Positions 36,558 through 46,620 of a stretch of DNA of 64,000 nucleotides are shown piece by piece. The notes beneath the pieces are model-generated. The model ran no database searches and was not told the origin of the DNA. It was given only the letters and a program-made list of their open reading frames with translations. The translations under genes were made by a program, and so were the position numbers. Source of the DNA: Rhizobium rhizoryzae (GTDB taxonomy: Bacteria; Pseudomonadota; Alphaproteobacteria; Rhizobiales; Rhizobiaceae); assembly GCF_011046895.1 (NCBI RefSeq), contig NZ_CP049250.1, positions 2,454,501-2,518,500 on the forward strand, written 5' to 3'. The number at the start of each line of letters is the position of its first letter. The stretch's first letter is position 1.

Positions 36558-37400
36558 TTACGCGGAACTTATGGGGCTGAGAGAGCGGTAGAACGATGGG
36601 GTCAGGCCAGCCTCTGCCCTGGCCAGATCATTGAACGGCGGTTTCAGAGGTCCGCGGAAATTTTCCCGCACCAGACGTTTGAAGGTTTCAGCCGGATCCT
36701 TGCGTTCGCGGGCACAGAGAAAGCGGAACCATTTCGCGCCAATCGCGACATGACCCTTCTCGTCATTGTAGATGACGTCGAGAATATCCGCCGTTTCGTG
36801 GTCGCCCGTTTCCCGCATCTTGGCCTGGAGCGAAGGTGTCACATCCAGACCTCGCGCCTCCAGAATGAGCGGTACGACGGCGAGGCGGGCGGTCAGGTCA
36901 TTGCGCGTGGAGTGGGCGGCTTTCCACAAACCGTCATGGGCTGGCATGTCGCCATAGTCAGCACCCAGTTGGCGCAGGCGGTCGCGAACCAAGTTGAAGT
37001 GCTTGGCTTCTTCGAATGCGACCTGCATCCAGCCATCGAAAAACGAGTGCGGAACGGGCTCACTCACGTAGCGGGCAACGATGTCCAACGCCAGATCAAC
37101 CGCATTAAGTTCGATATGCGCGATGGCGTGCAGCGTTGCAATTCGGCCGTTCATCGTATGCAGCGAACGCTTTTCGACCGCTTTCGGCGGCACGAGCTCC
37201 GGCTTTTCAGGTCTCCCCGGCCTGTCTGGAACCGGCGGATCAAGCGGTGAGCGCAGCGACAGTTTTCGCTCGAACCAGCGGGTCGCCACCTGCTGCGCGA
37301 GGCGTGTCTTGATGTCGAGGTCGTCCGAGGAGACGGCGGCAATTGCGCCGCCGCGCAGCGTCGTCACAGGAGGAAGTTCGAGATCCGGAGCCTTTGTCAT
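36558..37400 (-). CDS. DUF455 ferritin-like protein
   Basis: 280 residues. HAIAHIELNAVDLALDIVAR, VAFEEAKHFNLVRDRL and YNDEKGHVAIGAKWF carry the carboxylate/histidine residues of a di-iron ferritin-like bundle (EEAKH and DEKGH). The DUF455 family is of unknown function. The start ATG at 37398-37400 is preceded by AGAGG; a GTG at 37416-37418 that overlaps the bcp stop is an alternative. It follows bcp closely, so the two are probably co-transcribed, which would fit an oxidative-stress role. Confidence 0.8.
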   Translation of the reverse strand: MTKAPDLELPPVTTLRGGAIAAVSSDDLDIKTRLAQQVATRWFERKLSLRSPLDPPVPDRPGRPEKPELVPPKAVEKRSLHTMNGRIATLHAIAHIELNAVDLALDIVARYVSEPVPHSFFDGWMQVAFEEAKHFNLVRDRLRQLGADYGDMPAHDGLWKAAHSTRNDLTARLAVVPLILEARGLDVTPSLQAKMRETGDHETADILDVIYNDEKGHVAIGAKWFRFLCARERKDPAETFKRLVRENFRGPLKPPFNDLARAEAGLTPSFYRSLSPISSA

Positions 37401-37414
37401 GGCTCCGACCTCTG

Positions 37415-37882
37415 TCACAAGGTTTTCACTGCTTCAAGCACTTCCTGTGCATGGCCTGTGACTTTTACCTTAGGCCAGATGCGGGCGAGATTGCCGTCAG
37501 CGTCAATCAGGAAGGTGGAGCGCTCGATGCCCATGTAGGTCTTGCCGTACATGCTTTTTTCTTTCCAGACGCCATAGGAATTGGCGGCCACCTGCTCCTC
37601 GTCCGCTGCAAGGATGATGCCCAGGCCATGCTTCTTGATAAACTTGTCGTGCTTGGTGACGGAGTCCGGGGAGATGCCGATAACGGTTGCACCAGCCTTT
37701 TCGAAATCTGGAATCAGCGCCGTGAAATCAAGTGCTTCCGTCGTGCAGCCGCTGGTGTCGTCCTTGGGGTAGAAATACACGACAACGGGCTTGCCCTTCA
37801 GGCTGGAAAGCGAGACGGTACCGCCGCCATCGCGCGGCAGGCTGAAATCCGGTGCGGGGTTGCCGGGTTGAAGTTCGGACAT
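37415..37882 (-). CDS. bcp: Peroxiredoxin, Bcp/PrxQ type
   Basis: 155 residues. The peroxidatic cysteine is in PKDDTSGCTTEALDF, and PGNPAPDFSLPRDGGGTVSL starts the thioredoxin fold. Bcp reduces hydrogen and organic peroxides. A resolving cysteine five residues later is replaced by Leu/Asp-type residues, so it is probably a 1-Cys form. The ATG at 37880-37882 with AAGGAA upstream is a good start. The gene is divergent from the AsmA-like protein across 113 bp. Confidence 0.93.
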   Translation of the reverse strand: MSELQPGNPAPDFSLPRDGGGTVSLSSLKGKPVVVYFYPKDDTSGCTTEALDFTALIPDFEKAGATVIGISPDSVTKHDKFIKKHGLGIILAADEEQVAANSYGVWKEKSMYGKTYMGIERSTFLIDADGNLARIWPKVKVTGHAQEVLEAVKTL

Positions 37883-37995
37883 GATATTCCTTTCTTTGGA
37901 GAACGAGCACAGCAATCTTGCCGCAATCGGTATATACTGGCGCGCGTCTGGTCCAGATCACATGATTCTGATGAGCCTTCACTGCGCGGAGAGAC

Positions 37996-40900
37996 ATGGC
38001 GGAAATTCGAGGTGAAAAAGTCAGTTTCCGCCGTAAGGATCTGATTCCGTTGCATGATCTTCCTTCGGCGCAGGCGCATGATCCAATGATCGTGCATTGC
38101 CCGCCGCCGGTATCGCGCTGGCGGGGGATCTTCAGGCTCTGCGTGATCTTCATCCTTCTCGTGGTTGCGGCAATCGGAAGCGGCTTTTTCGCAATCGAAG
38201 GTGGCTTCATCGACAGCGCTTTGAATGCGCGCGCGCAGGCCTCTCTCAATGCAGCGATTGGTCCTCGCTATCAGGCGACCGTAGGCTCTACCGTCATCCG
38301 TTTCGATTCGGATTTCCGCCTGGCACTCGAAGCACGCGAAGTGGACATTATCGAGGTGGCGACGAAGGCCCATTTGACGAATACGGGTGCCATTCGCCTC
38401 ACCATAGATCCGCTGGCGCTGGTCAGTGGTCGCGTCTCCATCCGGCATCTCGAAGCCGAAAAGATCAACCTCGATACAGCCTTGCTACCGGCTGGCGACC
38501 CGATGGATCTGTCCAAGGCGCGCGTGGATCGTTGGCCTTCCACCATGGAGCAGGCGTTCCAGCGTCTTGATGAGGCGCGAGGGCTGATCGAGAGGACTCG
38601 AACCGGCTCGGTCAATATATCCGGTATCAACATTCAGTTTCCGCCGGATCGGGAGGGTCGCGTATCCACGCTCCTGATCGATGACCTGACATTGACGCTG
38701 GATGACCAGGGGCAGGTGCAGCTCAAAGGTCTGATGCATCTGGATGGACGGCGCGCGGATCTGCAGGTGAATGCGACTGCGCAAAACGGCGTCACCAAGG
38801 CGCTGATGGCCCAGATCTCCGGGTTGGACCTGACGCCCTTTCTCCTGCAACGCATGGAAGGCGGCCTGCCGCGTGAAGGTCTGGAGGGGTCGATCAACAT
38901 CACGCTGAACGCATCGCGCGATACGGCAGAAACGAAACCTTCCATTCGAGCCGATATCCACCATGCTCCCGGCAAGATCTACTTCGATGGCGTGCCGCAG
39001 GATCTGACAGGAGCCGAAGTCCGGGTTGCCTATAATTTCGCACGCAATTCGATCGAGATCTTGCCCTCCGAAATGCGATTTGGGCCAACAGTGGTTCCAC
39101 TCACAGGCGCGATTGTCGATCTGAACCGGTTGAACGCGCAAGACACCCGTCCGGGCTTCGGTCTGGATCTGCTGGTGAGCGGCGGCCGCGCGCAAGGTGC
39201 GGTGGGCGGTGAAGCGCCGGTTCTCTTCGATCTTCGGGCAGCCGGCCGGTTCCTGACGGCTGAGCGACGCCTCGAATTCAACGATATGCAGGTATCCAGT
39301 CCTCTTGGGCAAATGGCGGGTTCGCTGCAAATGCGCTTTCTCGGAGCGCAATCGCCGGAGATCAGTTTTGGCGCGCAGCTGCCACGTATGGATGTCGCGG
39401 GCGTCAAGCAGCTATGGCCGTTCTGGATGGCCCACAAGGCGCGCGACTGGGTGGTGGCCAACATGTTCGGAGGCACCGTAACCAACGGTTCCATAGCCGT
39501 CTTCATCCCGGCAGGCCGGATGAAGGGGCCCAACGTACCATTGGAACTTGCCGCCAACGAATTGCGGATCGCCTTCGATATTGCAGACAACCGGTTGAAT
39601 CTTCCCGGCGAGCTTCCCCCGGTTCGAAACGTAGCCGGACACTTTGACCTCGTAGGCGAGCGTTTGAAGTTTGATGTACGGCAGGCTGCCTCCTACTTCG
39701 GATCCGACCGGTCAGTCGATATTCAGGGCGGTTCGTTCAGGATACAATCCACCTATGCGAAACCGCTCATGGCGGAGCTTGACCTTCAGATCGCGGGGAA
39801 TGCGGACGCGATCGCGGAAGTTGCCTCCTTCAAGCCGATCAACGGGTTGAAGAATACCGAATTTGCGCCTGCGGATTTCTCGGGCAAGGCGGTTGCTTCA
39901 GTCAGTGCACGTTTCGGGCTGGTCAACGATCAACATCCGCCGCCGCCACAGTTCAAGGGCAAGATTGCACTTCAGGATGTGAAGATATCCAAGAAGATTG
40001 CCGATCGGAGCGTCTCTGCCATCAATGGTGATTTGCAGGTGGATTCTGACGCTGCGCGGCTGGATGCCAAGGCGGAGATCGATGGCGTTCCGGCCGAAAT
40101 CTCGATGGTTGAACCGTTCAACGGACAGTCCAAGATCCAGCGCGAGCTGACGGTGAATGCAACACTCAACAACGACCAGCGCGACAAGCTATTGCCGGGG
40201 CTTGGCGATATCGTCAACGGTCCTGTGGAACTGGAACTGTCACGCATTGATTCAGATCGACAGGGGGTCACTCTGGATCTGTCCAAGGCGAAGCTCTCAG
40301 TACCGTGGCTGGGCTGGACCAAGGGCAGTGGAATTCCAGCCAAGGCCTCGCTTGAGGTTGCCTCGAAGGACGGAAATATCAATGTCCGCAATCTTGCGAT
40401 TTCCGGAGACGGCTTCGGCGTTGCCGGTGACCTCAGTCTGAAAAACGGTGCTCTCTCCAGCGCGGAGTTTTCAAGGGTCAAGCTTTCGCCCGCAGACAGT
40501 TTTGCGATTTCCATTCGCCGTGCAAAAGGCGGGCTTGAGGTTTCCGCATCGGGTGATGCCGCCGACATCCGGCCTGTTCTCTCCAAACTGAAAGGTCAGG
40601 GCGCGTCTGAGCCTCGATCTGGTGCAGCCGCCAAGGCGAGCGATGCTGCGCGGGTACGTCTGAAGCTCGACAAGATCATTGGTTTCAATGATGAGGTTCT
40701 GTTCAATACGACAGGAGATATTGCGGTCAGTGGCGGCGATCTGCAGTCCATTGCATTTTCCGGTGTCACTGAGAGCCGACAGGCCGTCGTGGCGCAGACT
40801 GCTGGCAGCGGGCAGGGAAGCGTGTTGACGCTGACCAGTGGCGACGCAGGCTCGCTGGCGCGGTTTGCCAACCTCTACGGCCATATGCGCGGCGGCCTGC

Positions 40901-41412
40901 TCAACGTGCGTTTGAACAATGAAAGCGGTTCGAACTGGAGCGGAAACATCGATATCCGCAGCTTCGCCCTGGTCGAAGAAAACCGACTGCAATCCATCGT
41001 CTCCACCCCGGGTCAGGATGGACGCAGCCTGAATTCGGCAGTCAAGCGTGACATCGACGTCAGCTCCGCAAAGTTTCAACGGGCCTTCGCCCGTATCGTC
41101 TATCGGGATGGGACGCTCTCGGCAGAAAACGGCATTGTGCGCGGCGAGCAGATTGGCGCAACATTCCAGGGCATGATCCGCGATGCGGTCGGCAATCTCG
41201 ATATGACGGGCACGTTCATGCCCGCCTATGGGCTTAACCGTCTCTTCGCAGAACTTCCCGTGATCGGCACTCTTCTCGGCAATGGTCGGGATCGCGGCCT
41301 GCTGGGGATTACATTCAAGGTAACCGGTTCGATCGACAAGCCGCAGCTCACCGTCAATCCGCTCTCTCTTATTGCGCCGGGCGTGTTCCGCCAGATTTTC
41401 GAGTTTCAGTAG
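37996..41412 (+). CDS. Large AsmA/YhdP-like membrane protein
   Basis: 1138 residues. A cytoplasmic N-terminus (1-44) is followed by a single transmembrane helix (about 45-65) and a long periplasmic region made of repeated beta segments. The end, VTGSIDKPQLTVNPLSLIAP, is typical of the AsmA C-terminal/DUF3971 region. Such proteins are candidates for phospholipid transport between inner and outer membrane (AsmA-YhdP-TamB class). The ATG is preceded by GGAGAGAC. The ABC transporter genes downstream start 10 bp after the stop, so they are probably one transcript. Confidence 0.85.
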   Translation: MAEIRGEKVSFRRKDLIPLHDLPSAQAHDPMIVHCPPPVSRWRGIFRLCVIFILLVVAAIGSGFFAIEGGFIDSALNARAQASLNAAIGPRYQATVGSTVIRFDSDFRLALEAREVDIIEVATKAHLTNTGAIRLTIDPLALVSGRVSIRHLEAEKINLDTALLPAGDPMDLSKARVDRWPSTMEQAFQRLDEARGLIERTRTGSVNISGINIQFPPDREGRVSTLLIDDLTLTLDDQGQVQLKGLMHLDGRRADLQVNATAQNGVTKALMAQISGLDLTPFLLQRMEGGLPREGLEGSINITLNASRDTAETKPSIRADIHHAPGKIYFDGVPQDLTGAEVRVAYNFARNSIEILPSEMRFGPTVVPLTGAIVDLNRLNAQDTRPGFGLDLLVSGGRAQGAVGGEAPVLFDLRAAGRFLTAERRLEFNDMQVSSPLGQMAGSLQMRFLGAQSPEISFGAQLPRMDVAGVKQLWPFWMAHKARDWVVANMFGGTVTNGSIAVFIPAGRMKGPNVPLELAANELRIAFDIADNRLNLPGELPPVRNVAGHFDLVGERLKFDVRQAASYFGSDRSVDIQGGSFRIQSTYAKPLMAELDLQIAGNADAIAEVASFKPINGLKNTEFAPADFSGKAVASVSARFGLVNDQHPPPPQFKGKIALQDVKISKKIADRSVSAINGDLQVDSDAARLDAKAEIDGVPAEISMVEPFNGQSKIQRELTVNATLNNDQRDKLLPGLGDIVNGPVELELSRIDSDRQGVTLDLSKAKLSVPWLGWTKGSGIPAKASLEVASKDGNINVRNLAISGDGFGVAGDLSLKNGALSSAEFSRVKLSPADSFAISIRRAKGGLEVSASGDAADIRPVLSKLKGQGASEPRSGAAAKASDAARVRLKLDKIIGFNDEVLFNTTGDIAVSGGDLQSIAFSGVTESRQAVVAQTAGSGQGSVLTLTSGDAGSLARFANLYGHMRGGLLNVRLNNESGSNWSGNIDIRSFALVEENRLQSIVSTPGQDGRSLNSAVKRDIDVSSAKFQRAFARIVYRDGTLSAENGIVRGEQIGATFQGMIRDAVGNLDMTGTFMPAYGLNRLFAELPVIGTLLGNGRDRGLLGITFKVTGSIDKPQLTVNPLSLIAPGVFRQIFEFQ

Positions 41413-41422
41413 AGGAATCTTG

Positions 41423-42322
41423 ATGAGCGCAATATCCTTATCCCAGCTCTCCAAGGGTTTTGGCTGGGGCGCTCGACGGCTTCAGGCTTTGGATGCGGTG
41501 AGTTTTGAAGTGCCGGATGCAGGCGTCTATGGCCTGCTGGGACCCAATGGGGCCGGCAAGAGCACGCTGTTGCGTATGATTTGCGGGCTCATTCAGCCGG
41601 ATAAGGGAGAAATCAGGCTTTTCGGTAAACCCGCCAATCCGCATTCTCGAAAGAAGCTCGGAGCGCTGATCGATTCCCCGACCTTCTATCCATTCATGAC
41701 GGCGCGGCAATTTCTGTTCCTGCTCACGGACACTTCGGGAGTGCGGGCGGATATTGAATCAGTGTTGAAGAGGGTGGATCTGGTCAGCGCTTCAAATCAG
41801 AGGATCGGTAGCTTCTCGCTGGGCATGCGCCAGCGCCTAGGCATCGCATCAGCCCTCATTGCGAAACCAAGGGCGGTCATTCTCGACGAGCCCACCAATG
41901 GGCTCGATCCAGATGGAATGATAGAGATGCGCGACCTTATCCGGCATCTGGCCCAGGACGAAGGGGTTGCCGTGCTCTTGTCCAGCCATCTTCTTGATGA
42001 GGTGGAAAAAGTGGCGGATAGGGTTGCCATTCTCAGCCACGGGCGTCTGGCGGCAGAGGGCAGGGTCTCCGATCTGCTCGGAGGTGGCGAATATTTGTGG
42101 CTTGATGTTCGCCCCTTAAATCCCGTGCTGGCGAAACTCGGCGATCTGGCTTGGAAGGAGGGGAATGGATTGGGAGTCCGCGTTCCTCGGGAGCAAGTGC
42201 CGGAACTCGTCAAAGCGCTCGTTCTTCAGGGAATGGATCTACACGAAGTGAAGTGGATCAGACCCAATTTGGAAAGCTTCTTTCTGGCGGAAACGCGTCA
42301 CACACAAGCGGCTGGTGTTTGA
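41423..42322 (+). CDS. ABC transporter ATP-binding protein
   Basis: 299 residues. Walker A is GPNGAGKST, signature FSLGMRQRLG, Walker B AVILDEPTNGLDPDG, H-loop SSHLLDE. The layout matches the single-domain ATPases of DrrA/bacitracin-resistance-type exporters, in which a C-terminal tail follows the ATPase core. AGAGGAATCT precedes the ATG. The permease begins 1 bp after its stop. The substrate is unknown. Confidence 0.88.
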   Translation: MSAISLSQLSKGFGWGARRLQALDAVSFEVPDAGVYGLLGPNGAGKSTLLRMICGLIQPDKGEIRLFGKPANPHSRKKLGALIDSPTFYPFMTARQFLFLLTDTSGVRADIESVLKRVDLVSASNQRIGSFSLGMRQRLGIASALIAKPRAVILDEPTNGLDPDGMIEMRDLIRHLAQDEGVAVLLSSHLLDEVEKVADRVAILSHGRLAAEGRVSDLLGGGEYLWLDVRPLNPVLAKLGDLAWKEGNGLGVRVPREQVPELVKALVLQGMDLHEVKWIRPNLESFFLAETRHTQAAGV

Positions 42323-42323
42323 C

Positions 42324-43106
42324 ATGGTTCGTCTTGTTGGAGCAGAATTGAAGAAATTTGCGGCGCAGCGCAGCTTGTTCATGGCTGCGGTCTTTATCGT
42401 GCCAGCCTTCGCCACCCTCATCAAGATTTTGATGCAGGTTGTCGTATTCAGGCGTGTCGGCCAATCCAATCTCGGCAGTTCGGTTGATCTTGTTGCGGAA
42501 GCGAGCCGATCGTTCGGCCTATCGGGAAACACGCTGGCGCACCTGTTCTTTGCCTTGGCTGTCGCCTCCATTTTCGTTGTCGATTATCGTTTCTCCACTT
42601 GGCGTCACTTTGTGCCCCGACGCAGCCGAAGCCAGCTGTGGCTGGCAAAATTTCTGGCTGCATGCTGCTGCCTGATTCTTAGCCTGCTGCTGGTTACTTT
42701 CAGCGATCTGTTCGTCACGATGCTCGTTATGGCAGTCGATGGAACTGTGTTGACGCCTTTGGCTGGTCTCGACCAGCTGTTTTTGCTTTTTTCAGTCGCC
42801 GTTCTGGAACTCTTGGCTTTGGTGAGTGTGACCGCGCTCCTGACAGTCCTGTTCCGATCATCCATGGCCGCCGTTTTAATCGCATTTCTGCTGACATTGG
42901 GTAGCGTGCTGGTCCAGGCCTATCTTGGCGCAGGACAGGACCTCTGGTGGTTGCCGTCAATCGCCGCCAATGATTTGCGCATCCTTGTCACCAGTTCGGC
43001 GTCATCCGGGGCGGTCACGCCTCTGGCAGCGCTATTGGCGTGGATGATCGTGCCCGGCGTGCTTGGCCTTGTGCTTTTCAACCGACAGGAGCTTGCAACA
43101 GAATAA
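42324..43106 (+). CDS. ABC transporter permease (ABC-2 type)
   Basis: 260 residues with about six hydrophobic helices. The N-terminus MVRLVGAELKKFAAQRSLF is a typical amphipathic ABC-2 type start, and a hydrophobic segment LFFALAVASIFVVDYRFSTW precedes the intracellular loop SRSQLWLAKFLAA. It is the partner of the preceding ATPase, in a BcrB/NatB-like two-gene exporter. A GTG at 42315 in frame is an alternative start. It ends at a terminator shared with the convergent tyrS. Confidence 0.82.
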   Translation: MVRLVGAELKKFAAQRSLFMAAVFIVPAFATLIKILMQVVVFRRVGQSNLGSSVDLVAEASRSFGLSGNTLAHLFFALAVASIFVVDYRFSTWRHFVPRRSRSQLWLAKFLAACCCLILSLLLVTFSDLFVTMLVMAVDGTVLTPLAGLDQLFLLFSVAVLELLALVSVTALLTVLFRSSMAAVLIAFLLTLGSVLVQAYLGAGQDLWWLPSIAANDLRILVTSSASSGAVTPLAALLAWMIVPGVLGLVLFNRQELATE

Positions 43107-43133
43107 GGGCTGGCGATGTTTCGCGCCAGCCCT
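43106..43133. terminator. Terminator hairpin between ABC permease and tyrS
   Basis: Perfect 10-bp stem AGGGCTGGCG / CGCCAGCCCT with an 8-nt loop in the 50-bp gap between convergent genes. No long T run on either side. Confidence 0.55.
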
Positions 43134-43156
43134 CGAAATTCTGGGGATTGTGCAGA

Positions 43157-44410
43157 TCAAGCCGGGCGAACGAGAATGTGCTTCTTCTTGCCAAGCGAGA
43201 GCTTGATGACGCCCTCTGCCGAAATCTCGCCCGTTCCGATATTCATGCGCTCATCGGTCACCGCCACGTCGTTGATCTTCACCGCACCACCCTGAACATG
43301 TCTGCGGGCTTCGCCGTTGGATGCAGCGAGACCTGCGCGAACGATCAGGTTCAGCAAGCCAATCCCCGCTTCGAGATCCGGCTTGGCAATGTCGATCGAC
43401 GGAAGCGTGTCGGCCAGAGCGCCTTCCTCGAAGGTCTTTCTCGCGGTTTCGGCGGCCTGCTCTGATGCTGCACGACCGTGCAGGATGGCCGTGACTTCTG
43501 TCGCGAGAATCTTCTTGGCCTCGTTGATTTCCGATCCGCCGAGAGCTGCGAGACGGGCGATTTCGTCCATCGGAAGCGTTGTGAAGAGCTTCAGGAAGCG
43601 GCCGACATCCGCATCCTCCGTGTTGCGCCAGTACTGCCAGAAATCATAGACTGGCATCAGATCGGCATTCAACCAGACGGCACCGGAGGCAGACTTGCCC
43701 ATCTTCGCGCCGGAAGAGGTGGTGAGGAGCGGCGAGGTCAAGGCATAGAGCTGCTTGGTACCCATGCGGTGACCAAGATCGATGCCATTGACGATGTTGC
43801 CCCACTGGTCGGATCCGCCCATCTGCAGGCGGCATTCGTAGCGCTTCGCCAGTTCGACGAAATCATAGGCCTGGAGGATCATGTAGTTGAATTCCAGGAA
43901 GGACAACGATTGCTCGCGATCAAGGCGCGTCTTCACGCTATCGAAGGAGAGCATGCGGTTGACGGAGAAATGGCGGCCGACATCCCGCAGGAATTCAAGA
44001 TAGTTCAGTGCGCGCAGCCACTCCGCATTGTTGATCATTAATGCAGCGTTCTGCGGCCGCCCGTAATCGAGGTACTTCGAGAAGGCGGTCTTGATCGAGG
44101 CGATGTTCTCTTCGATCATTTCGACAGTCATCAGCTTGCGGGCTTCTTCCTTGAACGAAGGGTCGCCGACCATGCCGGTTCCCCCGCCCATCAGCGAAAT
44201 CGGACGGTGTCCGGTTTGCTGGAACCAGTGCAGCATCATGATCTGGGTCAGATGGCCGACGTGAAGACTGGATGCCGTCGGATCATAGCCGATATAGGCA
44301 GTCACGCTTTCCTTGTTCAGCAATTCATCGAGGCCGGCTTCATCAGAAACCTGATGGATGAAGCCCCGCTCATCGAGCGTGCGGAGAAAATCGGACTTGA
44401 ACCTGGACAT
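43157..44410 (-). CDS. tyrS: Tyrosyl-tRNA synthetase
   Basis: 417 residues. The class I motif HVGH is in [12 protein letters not shown], and the KMSKS-equivalent is GAKMGKSA. The C-terminal S4 RNA-binding domain is present ([19 protein letters not shown]). It charges tRNA-Tyr. The gene is divergent from a GGDEF cyclase across 199 bp. Confidence 0.96.
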   Translation of the reverse strand: MSRFKSDFLRTLDERGFIHQVSDEAGLDELLNKESVTAYIGYDPTASSLHVGHLTQIMMLHWFQQTGHRPISLMGGGTGMVGDPSFKEEARKLMTVEMIEENIASIKTAFSKYLDYGRPQNAALMINNAEWLRALNYLEFLRDVGRHFSVNRMLSFDSVKTRLDREQSLSFLEFNYMILQAYDFVELAKRYECRLQMGGSDQWGNIVNGIDLGHRMGTKQLYALTSPLLTTSSGAKMGKSASGAVWLNADLMPVYDFWQYWRNTEDADVGRFLKLFTTLPMDEIARLAALGGSEINEAKKILATEVTAILHGRAASEQAAETARKTFEEGALADTLPSIDIAKPDLEAGIGLLNLIVRAGLAASNGEARRHVQGGAVKINDVAVTDERMNIGTGEISAEGVIKLSLGKKKHILVRPA

Positions 44411-44609
44411 GATACGACTCTGACAGGATGGTGTTGGAATTATTCGTTGGGGCCTCTAACACTGTTTGAGGGGAGAATCACTCCAAAAGTGACAGGAAAG
44501 TCATTGGCATGTCCTGAGTAGAGCATAAGCTCCCATGCGGTTGGTAAGAGTTGATTATGCTCTTGCTGCTAAGTTTCGGGAGCCCAATGAGTTCGGGCAT
44601 TGAAGGCCA

Positions 44610-45794
44610 GTGGATGTGTTCAACGGCGCTAATCTATATCTGATCGTCAACTTCGTGATCGCGATGTCCTTCGCGGGCGTCTTCTTCGCTGTTTCTCGGC
44701 GGAGCAGGTCGCGTGCCGCTGCGCGTTGGATCGGGCTGGGTTTCGCTGTAGCGTCGCTTTCGGTGCCTGCCGAACTCGTTATCGCGTATACACCGTTCGT
44801 CAGGCCAGGAGCGGCGGTCGCTTTCGCCGCCGTACTGGCAGGCTTGCTCCTGATCCGCATGGGTGTCGGCAGTCTTTACAACGTAACTACACGGCCAGCT
44901 CCATTGGCGATCTTCTTGGTCGTCTGCACGGCCATCGTGATCGCCATTTACGACCAGCCACGCAGTACGCTCTCGCATTCGATTCCCTACCAGACGCCGT
45001 TTGCCATATCCTGTCTGCTCAGCGCGGCGGCGATCGCATTCTCGTCCCATCGCGCCCCTGTCGATCGTTGGATGATGTTCGTCTTCAGTCTGACTGGAGC
45101 CCACTTCTTTCTCAAGGCTTACCTCGCCGCGGCGGTGGGCGCCGGTCGCGTGGCCAGTGACTATCTGTTTTCCAATTATGCCGTCATTTCCCAGAGCCTG
45201 ACCGCAGTGCTCATGGTGATGACGGGCCTCTCCCTGCTCGCTGTACTAGTCCTCCAGATCATGGCGGACGAGCGGAGCAATTCCGAAATTGACTCTCTGA
45301 GCAGGCTTCTGAACCGCCGTGGTTTTGAAAAGCATGCCGGTGAAGCGCTCCGGCGCAGTCCAATCGGACCGCACTCGGTGATCTTCTGCGATATCGATCA
45401 TTTCAAGCGTGTGAACGATACCTATGGTCACTACGCCGGGGACGCGGTTATACGGACGGTCGGGCAACTTCTTGCCGAAAGCGTCTCAGATTCGGCGGTC
45501 GTCGGTCGTTTAGGGGGCGAGGAGTTTGGAATTCTGTTGCCGCGCGTACAGCTGGACGCTGCCATGCTTCTTGCCCACGCTATCCGCGGCGCAATTGCGG
45601 TGCACAAGGGCAGCGGGATGCCTGACACGCTCAGCATCACGGCGAGTTTCGGCGTATCGACGTTCAGCGAGACCGGCGGATTCGCGCGGGCGATGCGCCT
45701 TGCGGACAACGCGCTTTACGATGCGAAGGCGGCTGGCCGAAACTGTGTAAAGTACAGGCTTGAGCCTCTGGCGATAGTTCCTGCTGTAGGGTGA
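44610..45794 (+). CDS. Membrane-bound diguanylate cyclase (GGDEF)
   Basis: 394 residues. About six transmembrane helices (roughly 7-225) form an unnamed MASE-like sensor region, followed by a GGDEF domain. The active site is GRLGGEEFGILLPR, an allowed GGEEF variant. The metal-site aspartates are in FCDIDHFKRVNDTYGHYAGD. The inhibitory RxxD site is not seen. No EAL domain follows. The start is GTG at 44610, with a second GTG at 44616 better spaced from GAAGG. Confidence 0.85.
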   Translation: MDVFNGANLYLIVNFVIAMSFAGVFFAVSRRSRSRAAARWIGLGFAVASLSVPAELVIAYTPFVRPGAAVAFAAVLAGLLLIRMGVGSLYNVTTRPAPLAIFLVVCTAIVIAIYDQPRSTLSHSIPYQTPFAISCLLSAAAIAFSSHRAPVDRWMMFVFSLTGAHFFLKAYLAAAVGAGRVASDYLFSNYAVISQSLTAVLMVMTGLSLLAVLVLQIMADERSNSEIDSLSRLLNRRGFEKHAGEALRRSPIGPHSVIFCDIDHFKRVNDTYGHYAGDAVIRTVGQLLAESVSDSAVVGRLGGEEFGILLPRVQLDAAMLLAHAIRGAIAVHKGSGMPDTLSITASFGVSTFSETGGFARAMRLADNALYDAKAAGRNCVKYRLEPLAIVPAVG

Positions 45795-45805
45795 TCAGCC
45801 TTCGG

Positions 45806-45834
45806 CAAAAAGAAAGGCCCCTTGCGGAGCCTTT
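45806..45834 (-). terminator. Rho-independent terminator of the hydrolase gene (minus strand)
   Basis: On the minus strand a 9-bp stem AAAGGCTCC / GGGGCCTTT (one U-G pair) with a GCAA tetraloop is followed by CTTTTTGCC. It serves the hydrolase gene ending at 45860. Confidence 0.8.
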
Positions 45835-45859
45835 CGAAAACACTGACGTTTAAATCCGA

Positions 45860-46537
45860 TCAACGGATCCGCTTGGCCGCCGGTTCGGGAACCAGCTCGC
45901 CGTTCAGGCGGCGATCGAGGTAGTCCTCGCACTCGCCCATCAGCGGTTCGACCTTGTTGTTGAAGAAATGATTTGCCCCTTCAACAGTGCGGTGCGTGAT
46001 AAGGATACCCTTCTGGGTCTTCAGCTTTTCGACGAGACCGTTCACATCTTTTTCAGGCGCGACCTTGTCGGAATCACCGTTGATGATCAGACCGGAGGAT
46101 GGGCAGGGGGCCAGGAACGAGAAGTCATAAATGTTCGGCTGCGGCGCGATCGACATGAAGCCTTCAATCTCCGGACGACGCATCAGGAGTTGCATGCCGA
46201 TCCAGGCGCCGAAGGAGTAGCCCGCGACCCAGCAGCTCTTGGAATCCGGATGCAGGCTCTGCACCCAGTCAAGCGCGGAAGCCGCATCCGACAATTCGCC
46301 TGCACCATGGTCAAACTCGCCCTGGCTTCTGCCAATGCCGCGGAAGTTGAACCGCAGTGTCGTAAAGCCGCGCTTCTGGAACATATAGAAGAGCTGATAG
46401 ACGATCTGGTTGTTCATCGTGCCGCCAAACTGCGGATGCGGGTGCAGGATGATGGCGATCGGGGCGCTCTTTTCCTTGGAAGGCTGATAGCGGCCCTCAA
46501 GGCGGCCGGCAGGGCCGTTGAAAATGACTTCAGGCAT
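45860..46537 (-). CDS. Alpha/beta hydrolase, dienelactone-hydrolase-like
   Basis: 225 residues. HPHPQFGGTMNNQIVYQLF near the start and the RFNFRGIGRSQGEFDHG segment are typical of a conserved alpha/beta hydrolase group annotated as hydrolases or esterases. The nucleophile position is in VAGYSFGAWIGMQ (GYSFG). The late histidine is in VEGANHFFNNK and the acid in INGDSDKVAP. The substrate is unknown. GGAG lies 8 nt before the ATG at 46535-46537. It is divergent from the suf operon, and the iron-responsive motifs lie between. Confidence 0.85.
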   Translation of the reverse strand: MPEVIFNGPAGRLEGRYQPSKEKSAPIAIILHPHPQFGGTMNNQIVYQLFYMFQKRGFTTLRFNFRGIGRSQGEFDHGAGELSDAASALDWVQSLHPDSKSCWVAGYSFGAWIGMQLLMRRPEIEGFMSIAPQPNIYDFSFLAPCPSSGLIINGDSDKVAPEKDVNGLVEKLKTQKGILITHRTVEGANHFFNNKVEPLMGECEDYLDRRLNGELVPEPAAKRIR

Positions 46538-46589
46538 CGGTACTCCGGTCAGCTTTTCATGTTTCCAATGTTTCATTGACGCCGAGACT

Positions 46590-46604
46590 TGACGAAGCCG
46601 GTCA
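46590..46604. promoter_or_regulatory. Possible RirA iron-responsive operator, TGA-N9-TCA
   Basis: TGA at 46590-46592 and TCA at 46602-46604, exactly 9 bp apart, the IRO-box pattern described for rhizobial RirA. Six fixed bases make chance occurrence likely in itself, but it sits 17 bp from a probable Irr box upstream of the suf operon. Confidence 0.35.
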
Positions 46605-46620
46605 TCTTTTCTAGAAACAG